Of a stretch of 64,000 nucleotides of DNA, positions 8,402-16,896 are shown in pieces. The first letter of the stretch is position 1. Each line of letters starts with the position of its first letter. Both the position numbers and the translations under genes were made by a program. This stretch comes from Bacillota bacterium (GTDB lineage: Bacteria; Bacillota; Clostridia; Lachnospirales; Lachnospiraceae), in NCBI GenBank assembly GCA_023391695.1, contig JAEWAK010000007.1:62001-126000 (forward strand). The letters run 5' to 3'. A model generated the notes under the pieces. The model had not been told where the DNA came from. It saw nothing but the letters and a program-made list of their open reading frames with translations, and searched no databases.

Positions 8402-10189
8402 TTAACCATCATTAAAAGAAATATGCAATTTCTGTAAGTCTGCCTGTTCCCGGATAATAAATTGAAGTGCCTGAATATCATTATTTTCAATGGCTTTCTT
8501 ACTTTGTATATCCAAACTGTTCTTCTTGATACGCATCACGGTTTCTTCCAGTGCTTTCTTCCGTTCCGAATCACTCATCTCGCCCCGCATCGCCATGTTA
8601 AATAAGGATGCTGCTTCATTCTGCTCTTCTTTGCTTTCAAAACGGTTAATTATTTTAGCCGGTGTTACCACGTGTTCCGTCTCGTACTGATTAAATAACA
8701 TCTGAGCCACCTGCTGGTACAGATCTTCCGTAAAGTCTCCGGGGCTTATTATATCCTTGATTTTATCAAATATTTTCGTATCTTCAATCAGCCAGGTAAG
8801 GAGTATTTTCTGGGATTGCTTCATACCGTCCTCGGGTACGTGCTTCTGCCTTCCTCCTTCCGTATTCTTCTCCCTGGGCTGGTCATTCTGCCCGAGAACC
8901 AGCTGGGAACCATAGCGGTTTACCAATTTTTTAAGATTCTCAAAACCAATTAAATATTTGGAGGCAACCGCCTCAATATAAATATTTCTCTCAATTTCCT
9001 CGGTAAACACCAGCATTTTTTTTGCTATGTCATTAAAAAACCTGGTTTTCTGCTCCGGATCTGCCAAATCGTATTCCCTCTCCATTACGTCTATCTCAAA
9101 AAGAAATGCATTTCTGGCAGTATCCATTCTCTTTTTAAATTCCTCAGCCCCCAGAGCCTTGATAAATTCATCCGGGTCCTTATAAGGTTTCATATCAATT
9201 ACTTTGGCAGTTAAACCTGCTTCCTTTAAAATGGGGATTGCCCGGAGTGCTGCCTTGGTTCCGGCTTCATCACTGTCATAGGTCAATAATACCTCATTGG
9301 TATAGCGTTTTAATAAATTGGCCTGGAGCCCCGTAAAGGCAGTCCCCAGTGAAGCCACGGCATTGGTAAAGCCTGCCTGGTGCAGGGCAATTACATCCAT
9401 ATAACCTTCACAGATTATCATATTCGGCTTTCTGGAAATCCTGGCAAAATTCAGTCCGTACAGGTTACGGCTTTTATCAAAGAGTTTTGTTTCGGGAGAG
9501 TTTAAGTATTTTGGCATTCCATCTCCCATGACCCGGCCCCCAAAACCGATGACCCGGTTATTCACGTCCATAATCGGATACATGACCCGGTTCCAGAACT
9601 TATCATAGACTTTTTTGGTTTCATCAAAACTGATTAATCCGGATTCCTTTAATATACTGTCTTCATACCCCAGGTGTTTTAAGTACTGGTACAGGTCATC
9701 CCCGGTTTTATTGGAATACCCTATACCAAATTGTTTCATGGTTTCATCGGAAATTTCCCTTGCTTTTAAATACTTATATGCAGCTTGTCCCCGCTCGGAC
9801 TTTAACTGATAGTAAAAGTATTTGGCTGCTTCCTTATTTATTTCCAGCAGTCTGGCCTTAAGGCCTGCCTGCCTTTTTGCTTCTTCGCTGTATTCTGCTT
9901 CCGGCAGGTTGACACCCACCCGGCTTGCCAAAAATTTTAAAGCCTCCACAAAAGTGTAATTCTCATATTCCATAATGAAAGTAAATACATTGCCGCCGAC
10001 ACCGCAGCCGAAGCAATGATACATTTGTTTTGAACCGCTTACACTAAAGGAAGGTGATTTCTCATTGTGAAACGGGCAGAGCCCCATATGGCTGCCGCCT
10101 TTTTTCTGAAGTTTAACGTAGGAACCGATAACGTCCACTATATCATTCTTAAGCCTAACTTCTTCCACCAATTCTTCAGGATAAAACAT
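8402..10189 (-). CDS. dnaG: DNA primase
   Basis: Makes RNA primers for replication, 595 aa. The N-terminal CHC2 zinc finger has C38, H41, C59 and C62. The central TOPRIM catalytic core has the acidic motifs IICEGYMDVIAL and LTYDSDEAGTKAA. The C-terminal part (after about 430) should contact DnaB helicase and is the least conserved. It is followed by rpoD and preceded by dgt on the same strand. The length is normal for the family. Confidence 0.97.
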   Translation of the reverse strand: MFYPEELVEEVRLKNDIVDVIGSYVKLQKKGGSHMGLCPFHNEKSPSFSVSGSKQMYHCFGCGVGGNVFTFIMEYENYTFVEALKFLASRVGVNLPEAEYSEEAKRQAGLKARLLEINKEAAKYFYYQLKSERGQAAYKYLKAREISDETMKQFGIGYSNKTGDDLYQYLKHLGYEDSILKESGLISFDETKKVYDKFWNRVMYPIMDVNNRVIGFGGRVMGDGMPKYLNSPETKLFDKSRNLYGLNFARISRKPNMIICEGYMDVIALHQAGFTNAVASLGTAFTGLQANLLKRYTNEVLLTYDSDEAGTKAALRAIPILKEAGLTAKVIDMKPYKDPDEFIKALGAEEFKKRMDTARNAFLFEIDVMEREYDLADPEQKTRFFNDIAKKMLVFTEEIERNIYIEAVASKYLIGFENLKKLVNRYGSQLVLGQNDQPREKNTEGGRQKHVPEDGMKQSQKILLTWLIEDTKIFDKIKDIISPGDFTEDLYQQVAQMLFNQYETEHVVTPAKIINRFESKEEQNEAASLFNMAMRGEMSDSERKKALEETVMRIKKNSLDIQSKKAIENNDIQALQFIIREQADLQKLHISFNDG

Positions 10190-10341
10190 GGAACTCTCCT
10201 TTCTCGTTTTTTATTGTGTCATTTTATACATGAAAGTACCCTATTTTATAATTATTTATAAAGCCAATTACGGAATTACTTATCAAACCGGCTCTTTTGG
10301 GTCCGGCTGATCCGTTATCAAATAAATACATTTACAGTCAC

Positions 10342-11391
10342 TCAATAGATGCTCCAGGACCTGGGTATGGTCAGTTCCTTGAATTTAGCCACCGCATACC
10401 GGTCCGTCATCCCGGCTATATAATCACAGACAACCCTGGTAGCTGCTTCGCCTTTATTCCGTATCATATACATATACTCTTCCGGCAGAAGTTCCAGGTT
10501 ACCGGTATAATATTCAAACAGGTGGGCCAGCATGGCCTCTGCCTTCTGCTCCTCACCTTTTGCTACCGGATTGGTATATACGCTGCGGAACATATATTTT
10601 CTCATCTCAAGCATAGCCTGCTCTACCTCAGGAGACATGGTAATGTCATTGGTATCTTCACTGTGGATTACAATGTCATGAATGATGGTATTCAGCCGTT
10701 CTCTCAGGCTATGCCCTAAGATATCCGTAAATTCCCTTGGAATCTCTTCTTCGGTAATAATATGTCCCCGGATGGCATCATCCACATCATGGTTAATATA
10801 TGCGATTTTGTCGGAAAGGCGGACAATTTTCCCTTCCAGGGTGTTTGGGCGGCCTTTGGTCTGATGGTTTAAGATGCCGTCCCTTACTTCCCTGGTAAGG
10901 TTAAGGCCTTCCCCGTGTTTCTCTAACAGTTCCACTACCCGAATGCTTTGTATATGATGTTCAAAGCCTTCCGGGCAGATTCTATTAAGGGCCCTCTCCC
11001 CCGCATGACCAAAAGGCGTATGGCCTAAATCATGACCAAGGGCAATGGCCTCAGTCAAATCTTCATTCAGACGCAATGCCCGGGCAATCGTCCTGGCATT
11101 CTGGGATACCTCCAGAGTATGGGTTAATCTTGTCCTGTAATGATCCCCCTCGGGAGCTAAGAATACCTGGGTTTTGTGTTTTAATCTGCGAAAGGACTTG
11201 GAATGCAGAATTCTGTCACGGTCTCTCTGGTAGATGGTCCGTATGTCACAGGGTTCCTCATGGTTATCACGTCCCATGGAGCTGTCACTGAAGGCTGCGT
11301 AAGGGCTTAGATATTCATGTTCTCTTTGTTCTAACTTCTGGCGCATATTCATTTTCTTTTCACATTCCCTATATCCCGATTTTTCTCCCAT
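10342..11391 (-). CDS. dgt: dGTPase-like HD-domain triphosphohydrolase
   Basis: A deoxynucleoside triphosphate triphosphohydrolase-like protein of 349 aa. Metal-binding HD residues are visible in RTRLTHTLEVSQNARTIAR and in ALGHDLGHTPFGHAGE. LSDKIAYINHDVDD supplies the final aspartate. I chose the ATG at 11391 because GGGAG ends 6 nt upstream. The in-frame GTG/ATG-type starts further up lie inside a hairpin module. The gene precedes dnaG, as in many Lachnospiraceae. The preferred dNTP cannot be read from the sequence. Confidence 0.93.
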   Translation of the reverse strand: MGEKSGYRECEKKMNMRQKLEQREHEYLSPYAAFSDSSMGRDNHEEPCDIRTIYQRDRDRILHSKSFRRLKHKTQVFLAPEGDHYRTRLTHTLEVSQNARTIARALRLNEDLTEAIALGHDLGHTPFGHAGERALNRICPEGFEHHIQSIRVVELLEKHGEGLNLTREVRDGILNHQTKGRPNTLEGKIVRLSDKIAYINHDVDDAIRGHIITEEEIPREFTDILGHSLRERLNTIIHDIVIHSEDTNDITMSPEVEQAMLEMRKYMFRSVYTNPVAKGEEQKAEAMLAHLFEYYTGNLELLPEEYMYMIRNKGEAATRVVCDYIAGMTDRYAVAKFKELTIPRSWSIY

Positions 11392-11462
11392 ACTTGCTCC
11401 CGTCTGCATGCCCTGGCATGCAAGTCAATGCGGATATTCGCATTCCGCCCTGCTGCTTGCTC
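11392..11462 (-). repeat. Hairpin + Shine-Dalgarno module in front of dgt
   Basis: On the minus strand GGGAGCAAG is followed by a hairpin with arms GCGGAATGC/CCGCATT, then by GCATGCC-A-GGGCATGC, then AGACGGGAGCAAGT and the dgt ATG. The box GGGAGCAAG therefore occurs at both ends of the unit, as expected if a unit carrying its own ribosome binding site had been duplicated. Confidence 0.7.
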
Positions 11463-11617
11463 CCTCTTATATAGAATTACTGCCTATATTATTATATATT
11501 CTACCAAACCTGCTTATTTCCTTTTTTATTTTTAATTTATTTTTGCTATATAGGACAAAATTTCCCGCAGAACAAAAAAATCTGTAAATACATGTGCAGC
11601 CTCATATATAATAAAAG

Positions 11618-11643
11618 AAAAAAAGCGCTGATTTATCAGTGCC
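11618..11643 (-). terminator. Rho-independent terminator-like hairpin
   Basis: On the minus strand GCACTGAT-AA-ATCAGCGC is followed by a run of T. No intact minus-strand gene lies directly upstream. The 11644-11868 stretch may hold remnants of a lost gene (short open frames on both strands), but nothing identifiable. Confidence 0.5.
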
Positions 11644-11868
11644 TTAAATCTTGTAATTGATATTTTGATATAGCCTGTTTTTAATATTCGTCCATTAGCA
11701 GAAATCCCGAAAAAGCAAACGAAAACCGCATGAAATCAACAAAGCGAGATAGACAAACCAATAGACGGTTATGAGCATAAAAATGGATATCCCGTTAAGG
11801 AGTATCTGCTTTTGTTTTGGAGAGGGAAATTCAGATGTTGATGGCGCTACCGAGGATTTGCTTATTGA

Positions 11869-11906
11869 AACCCTGTCACATGACAATATTGTCATGTGAC
11901 AGGGTT
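11869..11906. promoter_or_regulatory. Perfect 38-bp palindrome, probable TetR operator
   Basis: The half-site AACCCTGTCACATGACAAT is followed immediately by its exact reverse complement. Its right end provides the TTGTCA -35 hexamer of the tetR promoter, so a bound dimer pair would block transcription. TetR-family regulators commonly bind such palindromes upstream of their own gene. Confidence 0.8.
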
Positions 11907-11933
11907 GTCATGTACTATGAAGTATGTTATATT
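11905..11933 (+). promoter_or_regulatory. Sigma-A promoter of the tetR-hydrolase operon
   Basis: TTGTCA at 11905-11910 and TATATT at 11928-11933 are separated by 17 bp. The -35 box overlaps the 38-bp palindrome by two bases. The predicted start near 11940 leaves a leader of about 14 nt that begins at the AAGGAGGTG ribosome binding site. Confidence 0.8.
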
Positions 11934-11953
11934 GTTTGTTAAGGAGGTGTATT

Positions 11954-12553
11954 ATGCCTAAAGAAACATTTTATAACCTGCCAGAGAGTAAGCAAAAAGC
12001 TATTTTTGAAGCAGCTGTTCAAGAGTTTTCGACGCAACGATATAGCGATGCTTCTATTAACCAAATTGTGAAATCAGCAGGAATACCCCGAGGAAGCTTC
12101 TATCAGTATTTCAATGACAAGGCGGACATATTTGTGTTCGTAATTGGAAAAATTTCAACGGAAACCAAAGCTATTGAACAAAAAAACATGGTGGACTGCA
12201 GTGATTATGACGCCTTGACTCAGTTTGCAAACAAACTCGCCTCTACTATTGAACTTAATAGCTCTAAACCTGAATATGTACGTATCACAATGATACAGTC
12301 CCAAGAAAGCGATCCTTTTGTTAAAAATTTTTTTGAATTACAGGAGGAGCACAAGCAGGCGGTAATCAAACTTTTTGAGCGGGATAAACGGCGGGGGCTG
12401 GTTCGTGAGGATGTTGACGCTGCTGCTGTCATTGATATGGTTTATCTGCTTTCAAAAGAAACATTCTATGCCATAGGTTCAGATGGAAACACCTATCAAA
12501 AAAAAATGGAAACATTCTTAAGAATAATCCGTGAAGGAATAAGGAGGTCTTAG
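11954..12553 (+). CDS. TetR-family transcriptional regulator
   Basis: A repressor of 199 aa. The N-terminal helix-turn-helix spans about residues 10-55 with the signature YSDASINQIVKSAGIPRGSFYQYF. The C-terminal ligand/dimer domain is helical with no recognised signature. I chose the ATG at 11954 because AAGGAGGTG ends 4-5 nt upstream. An upstream in-frame start at 11924 lies inside the promoter. The hydrolase gene follows after 1 nt, so the pair is one operon. It probably represses itself and the hydrolase through the palindrome. Confidence 0.9.
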   Translation: MPKETFYNLPESKQKAIFEAAVQEFSTQRYSDASINQIVKSAGIPRGSFYQYFNDKADIFVFVIGKISTETKAIEQKNMVDCSDYDALTQFANKLASTIELNSSKPEYVRITMIQSQESDPFVKNFFELQEEHKQAVIKLFERDKRRGLVREDVDAAAVIDMVYLLSKETFYAIGSDGNTYQKKMETFLRIIREGIRRS

Positions 12554-12554
12554 C

Positions 12555-13430
12555 ATGAGCAACACTACGTTTTACGATGGAAAAGTGTCAACAGAGGGAG
12601 ACGAGCTTTATTACAAAATACGCGGCGAAGGAAAGCCACTCTTATTTATTGCTCCAGCAGGCGGTAATGGCGATGGTTATTATCCTGTGGCCTGTATTCT
12701 GGCTGACAAGTACAAGGTTATCACATACGACAGGCGTGCAAATACCAGAAGCACAAAGAACTTTCCGAATGATTTTGATATACGCCAGCAAAGTCGAGAC
12801 GCCCTTGCCGTGTTAACCGCTGCCGGGGAAACATCCGCAATCGTGGTCGGCAACAGCAGCGGTGCGGTCATCGCGCTTGATTTGGCTGCTGCTTATCCGG
12901 AGGCGGTTCATGCCGCAATTATCCATGAGGCCGCGATTCCGTCGGTGCTTCCCGACGCAGAAGCCGTAAAGTGGAGAGAATTTTTCAAATCCTGTTATGA
13001 GCTCGGTAAACGAAAAGGTGCGGCATGGGGCGCGATGAAATTTTACTTTGGTGTCGAATTGCCGGCTGTCCGGTTAATGATGGCTACCATGAAAGTGCTC
13101 AAATATATGAAACAGGATAAAATAACATGTAATGTGGAGCGCATTCCGTCAAAAGAAGCATCCGACATACTAATCTTTAATGAGTTATTACCCGTTACAG
13201 GATATAGGCCGGATTTTGACTCTCTAAAGAACAGCGGTGTTAAAATATTTATTGGTTGTGGTCAATACGGACTAAAGAAAAATGCATGGTATGCTAAAGC
13301 GGCGAAAATACTAGCCGACCGGCTCTCCTGCGATTTCGTCACATTTCCCGGACACCACGGCGAGTTTATGGGCAATCCCATACCTTGGGCAAAAGTATTA
13401 CGGGAAACAATACAAAAAATAGACATTTAA
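12555..13430 (+). CDS. Alpha/beta hydrolase
   Basis: A soluble hydrolase of 291 aa. The nucleophile elbow is GNSSG (within AIVVGNSSGAVIAL), preceded by the strand-helix YDRRANTRST typical of esterase/peroxidase-like alpha/beta hydrolases. The likely catalytic histidine is in FPGHHGEFMGNP near the C-terminus. An AAGGAGG in the end of tetR serves as ribosome binding site. The substrate is unknown, and the TetR partner suggests induction by a small hydrophobic compound. Both genes run against their neighbours, which suggests acquisition as a unit. Confidence 0.85.
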   Translation: MSNTTFYDGKVSTEGDELYYKIRGEGKPLLFIAPAGGNGDGYYPVACILADKYKVITYDRRANTRSTKNFPNDFDIRQQSRDALAVLTAAGETSAIVVGNSSGAVIALDLAAAYPEAVHAAIIHEAAIPSVLPDAEAVKWREFFKSCYELGKRKGAAWGAMKFYFGVELPAVRLMMATMKVLKYMKQDKITCNVERIPSKEASDILIFNELLPVTGYRPDFDSLKNSGVKIFIGCGQYGLKKNAWYAKAAKILADRLSCDFVTFPGHHGEFMGNPIPWAKVLRETIQKIDI

Positions 13431-13453
13431 TTTATTGCTAACAATCTGATAAG

Positions 13454-14182
13454 CTAAAAGCCTTCATACTTCCAGCCGTTGTCATTATGGTAAATCATCA
13501 GCCGGGTCATTCCTCCGTCCACCGTAATATTTTCCCCGTTAATGAAGCCGCTGTCCTCACTGCACAGGAACATGGCTGTTTTGACAATATCGGAAGGCTC
13601 TCCGATCCGTTTTACGGGATGCTGCTTCTCATCCGCCTCACTCCAGCTGCCGTTTGCGGTATCGATCCATCCCGGCGCGATGGAATTGACCCTCACTTTT
13701 CCTGCCAGGCTTACGGCCAGGGCATGGGTCAAAGCGGTAATTGCCCCTTTGGCGGCCGTATAGCTTTCCGTATCTGCCTGGGACATGAAGGCCCTCGAGG
13801 AGGATATGTTAACTACTGCCCCGTTCTCATTAAAATAATTTAAAAACAGTTTGGTTAGCAGATAAGGAGCCGTTACTCCTACCCTTAAAACATAGTTAAA
13901 ATCCTCGTAACTGCAGTCCGAAAGGATCCCTTTCCGGCTTAAGCAGGCATTGTTAATCAGATAATCGATTTTGCCGTATTTTTCAATAACCTTGGAAACA
14001 AAACAATTAAGAACTATTTCTTTTGCAATGTCACCCTGATAGAAAAAATCAGAAGGTACTCCCTTCTCCTCTAAATCAATTACAGCGGCTTTAGCTCCTG
14101 CAGCCGTAAATTCTTCCGTCATAGTCCGTCCGATTCCGTTTGCGCCGCCTGTAATTACCACTACTTTATCCTTAAAATTCAT
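13454..14182 (-). CDS. Short-chain dehydrogenase/reductase (SDR)
   Basis: A classical NAD(P)-dependent SDR of 242 aa. The cofactor motif is VITGGANGIGR, the NNAC motif follows the fourth strand (YLINNACLSRKG), and the catalytic residues are S in VVNISSSRAF and Y-x3-K in SYTAAKGAI. I chose the ATG at 14182, 6 nt after GGGAAGGG. It is the last gene of the iron-transport operon, 24 nt after the Cys-rich peptide. D65-like acidic residues after the second strand (AVIDLEE) favour NAD over NADP. The substrate is unknown. Confidence 0.88.
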   Translation of the reverse strand: MNFKDKVVVITGGANGIGRTMTEEFTAAGAKAAVIDLEEKGVPSDFFYQGDIAKEIVLNCFVSKVIEKYGKIDYLINNACLSRKGILSDCSYEDFNYVLRVGVTAPYLLTKLFLNYFNENGAVVNISSSRAFMSQADTESYTAAKGAITALTHALAVSLAGKVRVNSIAPGWIDTANGSWSEADEKQHPVKRIGEPSDIVKTAMFLCSEDSGFINGENITVDGGMTRLMIYHNDNGWKYEGF

Positions 14183-14206
14183 TTGCACCCTTCCCTTAAC
14201 AAATAC

Positions 14207-14350
14207 TTATTTTTCATCCATGCATTTTACTTTTGCAGGACAGTCCCCGCATCCGCAATTGCAGAACTTTCCTGCCTTTGCGGCTTTTACTTTCCGGTAA
14301 ATGACATAACCTGCATAGATCGCTATCAATGCACCGATTATATATGGCAT
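14207..14350 (-). CDS. FeoB-associated Cys-rich membrane peptide
   Basis: A peptide of 47 aa with one N-terminal membrane helix (about residues 3-18, IIGALIAIYAGYVIY), a basic stretch, and a cysteine cluster C30, C32, C34, C37, C43 (CNCGCGDCP). Small proteins of this type sit directly behind feoB in many Clostridia and probably help to hand ferrous iron through the channel. The start ATG at 14350 is 12 nt after the feoB stop, with an AGGAGGG in the overlap region. Confidence 0.88.
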   Translation of the reverse strand: MPYIIGALIAIYAGYVIYRKVKAAKAGKFCNCGCGDCPAKVKCMDEK

Positions 14351-14362
14351 AAGCCCTCCTTT

Positions 14363-16429
14363 CTACAGAATAAAGCTGCCGGCCTGATAGACTAAAACTG
14401 CTGCCAGCCATGCAATTACCAACTGGAAAAATAACGTGAACAAGGTCCATTTCGTTGATTTCAGTTCCCTTGCAATAACACCCATGGCAGCCGCGCAGGG
14501 TGTGTATAATAAGCAAAATACCATTAAGGCATAGGCATTCAAAGGTCCAAAGCCCAGGGGTTTTAGTATCTGTACCAGGCTGCTCATGCCTTCGGTCGAA
14601 TTAATGTTAGCGATTCCGAATAATACACCGAAACTGGCTACCACAACTTCCTTGGCTGCCAGGCCGGAGATTAAAGCTACCGCGATCTGCCATAAACCCA
14701 GACCAGCAGGCCGGAGTATGGGAACTAAATAGCGTCCCAACATTGCCCCGAAGCTGTCCGACATATCCTTGACCATACCATGAAAGCCATAGTTAAGTAT
14801 AAACCATATGACGATGGATGCCAGGAATATGGTAGTTCCTGCCTTGGATAGGTAATCCTTTACTTTATCCCAGACATAGATTAATATGGTCCTGCCGTTG
14901 GGTGACTTATATTCCGGAAGCTCGATCAGCAAAGTATTGACGGTTTTATTTTTATCTTGCTTACTATCCATTTTATTCATAAGGTAAGCAGACAGAATAC
15001 CGATTACCAGACCGATTACATACATGGAGAAAGCCGCTAGGGTTGCATATTTCCCGAAGAACATGCCGGAAATCAGTACATAAATGGGAATTTTGGCACT
15101 GCAGGACATAAACGGGGTTATTATTATGGTCCTGCGCCTGTCCTTCATATTCTCCAGGGTGCGGGACGCCATGACCGCCGGAACCGAACAGCCGAAGCCT
15201 AACAGCATGGGTATAAAGGCTCTTCCGGACAGGCCGATCTTCCCCATCAAGCCGTTCATTACATATGCTACACGGGACATATAACCGCTGTCCTCTAAAA
15301 ATGCCAAAGCTAAAAATAAGATAAATATATTTGGCAAAAAGGTTAAAATACCGCCGACACCCGCTATGATTCCATTAATGACCAAAGAAGTCAGCACCTC
15401 ACCGGTCCCGGTCACCTCAAGGAAATTTAATACCGTATTGGAAAAACCGTTCAAAACTATTTCAAACAGACCCTTTAGTGCGTCTCCGAAAGTAAAGGTC
15501 AAAAAGAATACCATAGCCATGATCAGCAGGAAAATGGGCATTCCAAAGTACTTATGGGTCAGTATCCTGTCCACTTTATCGGTTGCTTCTTCTTTTTTAT
15601 TTTTATTTACCAGTACTTCTTCTATAATTTCTTCAATAAAATCATACTTTTGGTTAATAATATCGGTTTCATAACTGCGATTTACGATTCCTCTTAAATC
15701 CACCGGATATTGTTTCATGATCTGGGCATCCTGCTCCAAAAGCTTGATTGCATGCCATCTGAGGTTTTTGATCCGCGGGTATTTCTTTATTAATATATCT
15801 GAAATTTTATGGATTTTATTTTCTATATCATCCGTATAAACTACGGTTAATTCCTTATGCATACCATGTACGGGAATACTTTGTTTTGTTATCCGGTGCC
15901 CATGATGATGTTCCAGGTTATTATCTTTTCCTTTGGATTCATGATGCGCCACAGCATGCATTAATATATCCAGACCGGTTTTCTTTCTTGCCGAAACCGG
16001 TATAACCGGAATTCCAAGCATCTCCGGCAACCGGTGGAGGTCAATTTCCATTCCGCGCTCTTCCACAATATCCATCATATTTAAAGCCAATACTACCGGC
16101 TTCCCAAGCTCGATTAACTGCAGGGTTAAATACAGATTCCGCTCTAAACTGGAGGCATCCGCCACGTCGATGATCACATCCACATCATCCTCCAGAATAT
16201 ATTCCCTTGTCAGCTTTTCTTCCATGGTGTAGGAAGTTAAACTGTATGTACCAGGAAGATCCACTAATTTAAACTTATGGTTATGATACTTAAAAGCACC
16301 TTCTTTTTTCTCAACGGTAACTCCGGGCCAATTGGCTACCTTCAGCCTGGCTCCCGTATAGGCGTTGAAAAGGGTGGTTTTACCGCAGTTTGGGTTTCCC
16401 ACAAATCCTACCTGCAGCCCTTCCTTCAT
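14363..16429 (-). CDS. feoB: Ferrous iron transport protein B
   Basis: A membrane Fe(II) transporter of 688 aa. The N-terminal G domain has G1 GNPNCGKTT (residues 11-19), G3 DLPGTYS and G4 LNMMD. A histidine-rich insert (EHHHGH) occurs in the helical spacer. The C-terminal permease has two gate repeats, for example FGCSVPAVMASR and CLLYTPCAAAMG. The start overlaps the feoA stop as ATGA-type coupling. Transcription starts from the Fur-controlled promoter at 16713-16741. Confidence 0.97.
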   Translation of the reverse strand: MKEGLQVGFVGNPNCGKTTLFNAYTGARLKVANWPGVTVEKKEGAFKYHNHKFKLVDLPGTYSLTSYTMEEKLTREYILEDDVDVIIDVADASSLERNLYLTLQLIELGKPVVLALNMMDIVEERGMEIDLHRLPEMLGIPVIPVSARKKTGLDILMHAVAHHESKGKDNNLEHHHGHRITKQSIPVHGMHKELTVVYTDDIENKIHKISDILIKKYPRIKNLRWHAIKLLEQDAQIMKQYPVDLRGIVNRSYETDIINQKYDFIEEIIEEVLVNKNKKEEATDKVDRILTHKYFGMPIFLLIMAMVFFLTFTFGDALKGLFEIVLNGFSNTVLNFLEVTGTGEVLTSLVINGIIAGVGGILTFLPNIFILFLALAFLEDSGYMSRVAYVMNGLMGKIGLSGRAFIPMLLGFGCSVPAVMASRTLENMKDRRRTIIITPFMSCSAKIPIYVLISGMFFGKYATLAAFSMYVIGLVIGILSAYLMNKMDSKQDKNKTVNTLLIELPEYKSPNGRTILIYVWDKVKDYLSKAGTTIFLASIVIWFILNYGFHGMVKDMSDSFGAMLGRYLVPILRPAGLGLWQIAVALISGLAAKEVVVASFGVLFGIANINSTEGMSSLVQILKPLGFGPLNAYALMVFCLLYTPCAAAMGVIARELKSTKWTLFTLFFQLVIAWLAAVLVYQAGSFIL

Positions 16430-16653
16430 CGTGCCACCTCCTCTATGCGGATGGCTTCTGCTATCTTATTCCCAATTGCCAGTCTGGTTCCTCTGACTTT
16501 AAAAACTACGGCTCCGTCTGTATTCCGGTTCATCATCTGTATCCTGGTTCCGCCGATCAACCCTAACGCTTCCAACCTGCGGCTTACCTCCAGGTCTAAT
16601 TTTAATTCTTTTACAATATAATTATGTCCGATCTGTCCATCTTTAAGAGTCAT
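16426..16653 (-). CDS. feoA: Ferrous iron transport protein A
   Basis: A small SH3-like cytosolic protein of 75 aa needed for FeoB function. The typical motif RRLEALGLIGGTRIQMM is followed by VVFKVRGTRLAIGNKIAEAI, matching the FeoA core fold. It overlaps feoB by 4 nt. It is the first gene of the feoA-feoB-peptide-SDR operon. Confidence 0.95.
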   Translation of the reverse strand: MTLKDGQIGHNYIVKELKLDLEVSRRLEALGLIGGTRIQMMNRNTDGAVVFKVRGTRLAIGNKIAEAIRIEEVAR

Positions 16654-16683
16654 AAACAGTTCACCTTTCCGGTATTTTCTTAT

Positions 16684-16698
16684 TGAGAATAATTATCA
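16684..16698. promoter_or_regulatory. Fur box
   Basis: TGAGAAT-A-ATTATCA differs by one base from the Bacillus-type 7-1-7 Fur consensus TGATAAT-N-ATTATCA. It lies just after the predicted feoA start site, a position for iron-dependent repression. Confidence 0.85.
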
Positions 16699-16712
16699 TT
16701 TAATTTGTGTTT

Positions 16713-16741
16713 ATTATAACTCTCCGCCCCATCAAAGTCAA
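16713..16741 (-). promoter_or_regulatory. Sigma-A promoter of the feo operon
   Basis: On the minus strand TTGACT (16736-16741) and TATAAT (16713-16718) are 17 bp apart. The Fur box lies at about +8 to +22. Confidence 0.88.
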
Positions 16742-16760
16742 CTCATGGTAAATATTGTTT

Positions 16761-16797
16761 TGTTACAGTTCAACCATAGATACTGGGAGGTATTTTA
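16761..16797. repeat. Dispersed intergenic repeat, copy 1
   Basis: TGTTACAGTTCAACCATAGA and the following TACTGGGAGGTATTTTA resemble sequences at 24227-24264 and 61876-61913. All three copies are intergenic. No open frame or strong hairpin is evident. Confidence 0.6.
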
Positions 16798-16818
16798 TCA
16801 TTTTCCATTTGATACCCC

Positions 16819-16847
16819 TTGACTTTCCCATTCGTGCTCTATATAAT
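16819..16847 (+). promoter_or_regulatory. Sigma-A promoter of the LexA-box gene
   Basis: TTGACT at 16819-16824 and TATAAT at 16842-16847 are separated by 17 bp. The predicted start is near 16854. Confidence 0.88.
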
Positions 16848-16861
16848 TAAATTGTAACTCT

Positions 16862-16875
16862 CGAACAAACGTTCT
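16862..16875. promoter_or_regulatory. LexA (SOS) box
   Basis: CGAACAAACGTTCT matches the Gram-positive LexA site CGAAC-N4-GTTCG at all but the last base. It lies at about +8 to +21 of the promoter, where LexA would block transcription. Confidence 0.75.
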
Positions 16876-16896
16876 TTTAAGAGGATGATCTTTATT

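Noticed and set aside
11695..11895. 66-codon minus-strand open frame with hydrophobic segment
   Set aside because: It starts inside the 38-bp palindrome, has no ribosome binding site and no recognisable family. It may be a remnant, but that cannot be supported.
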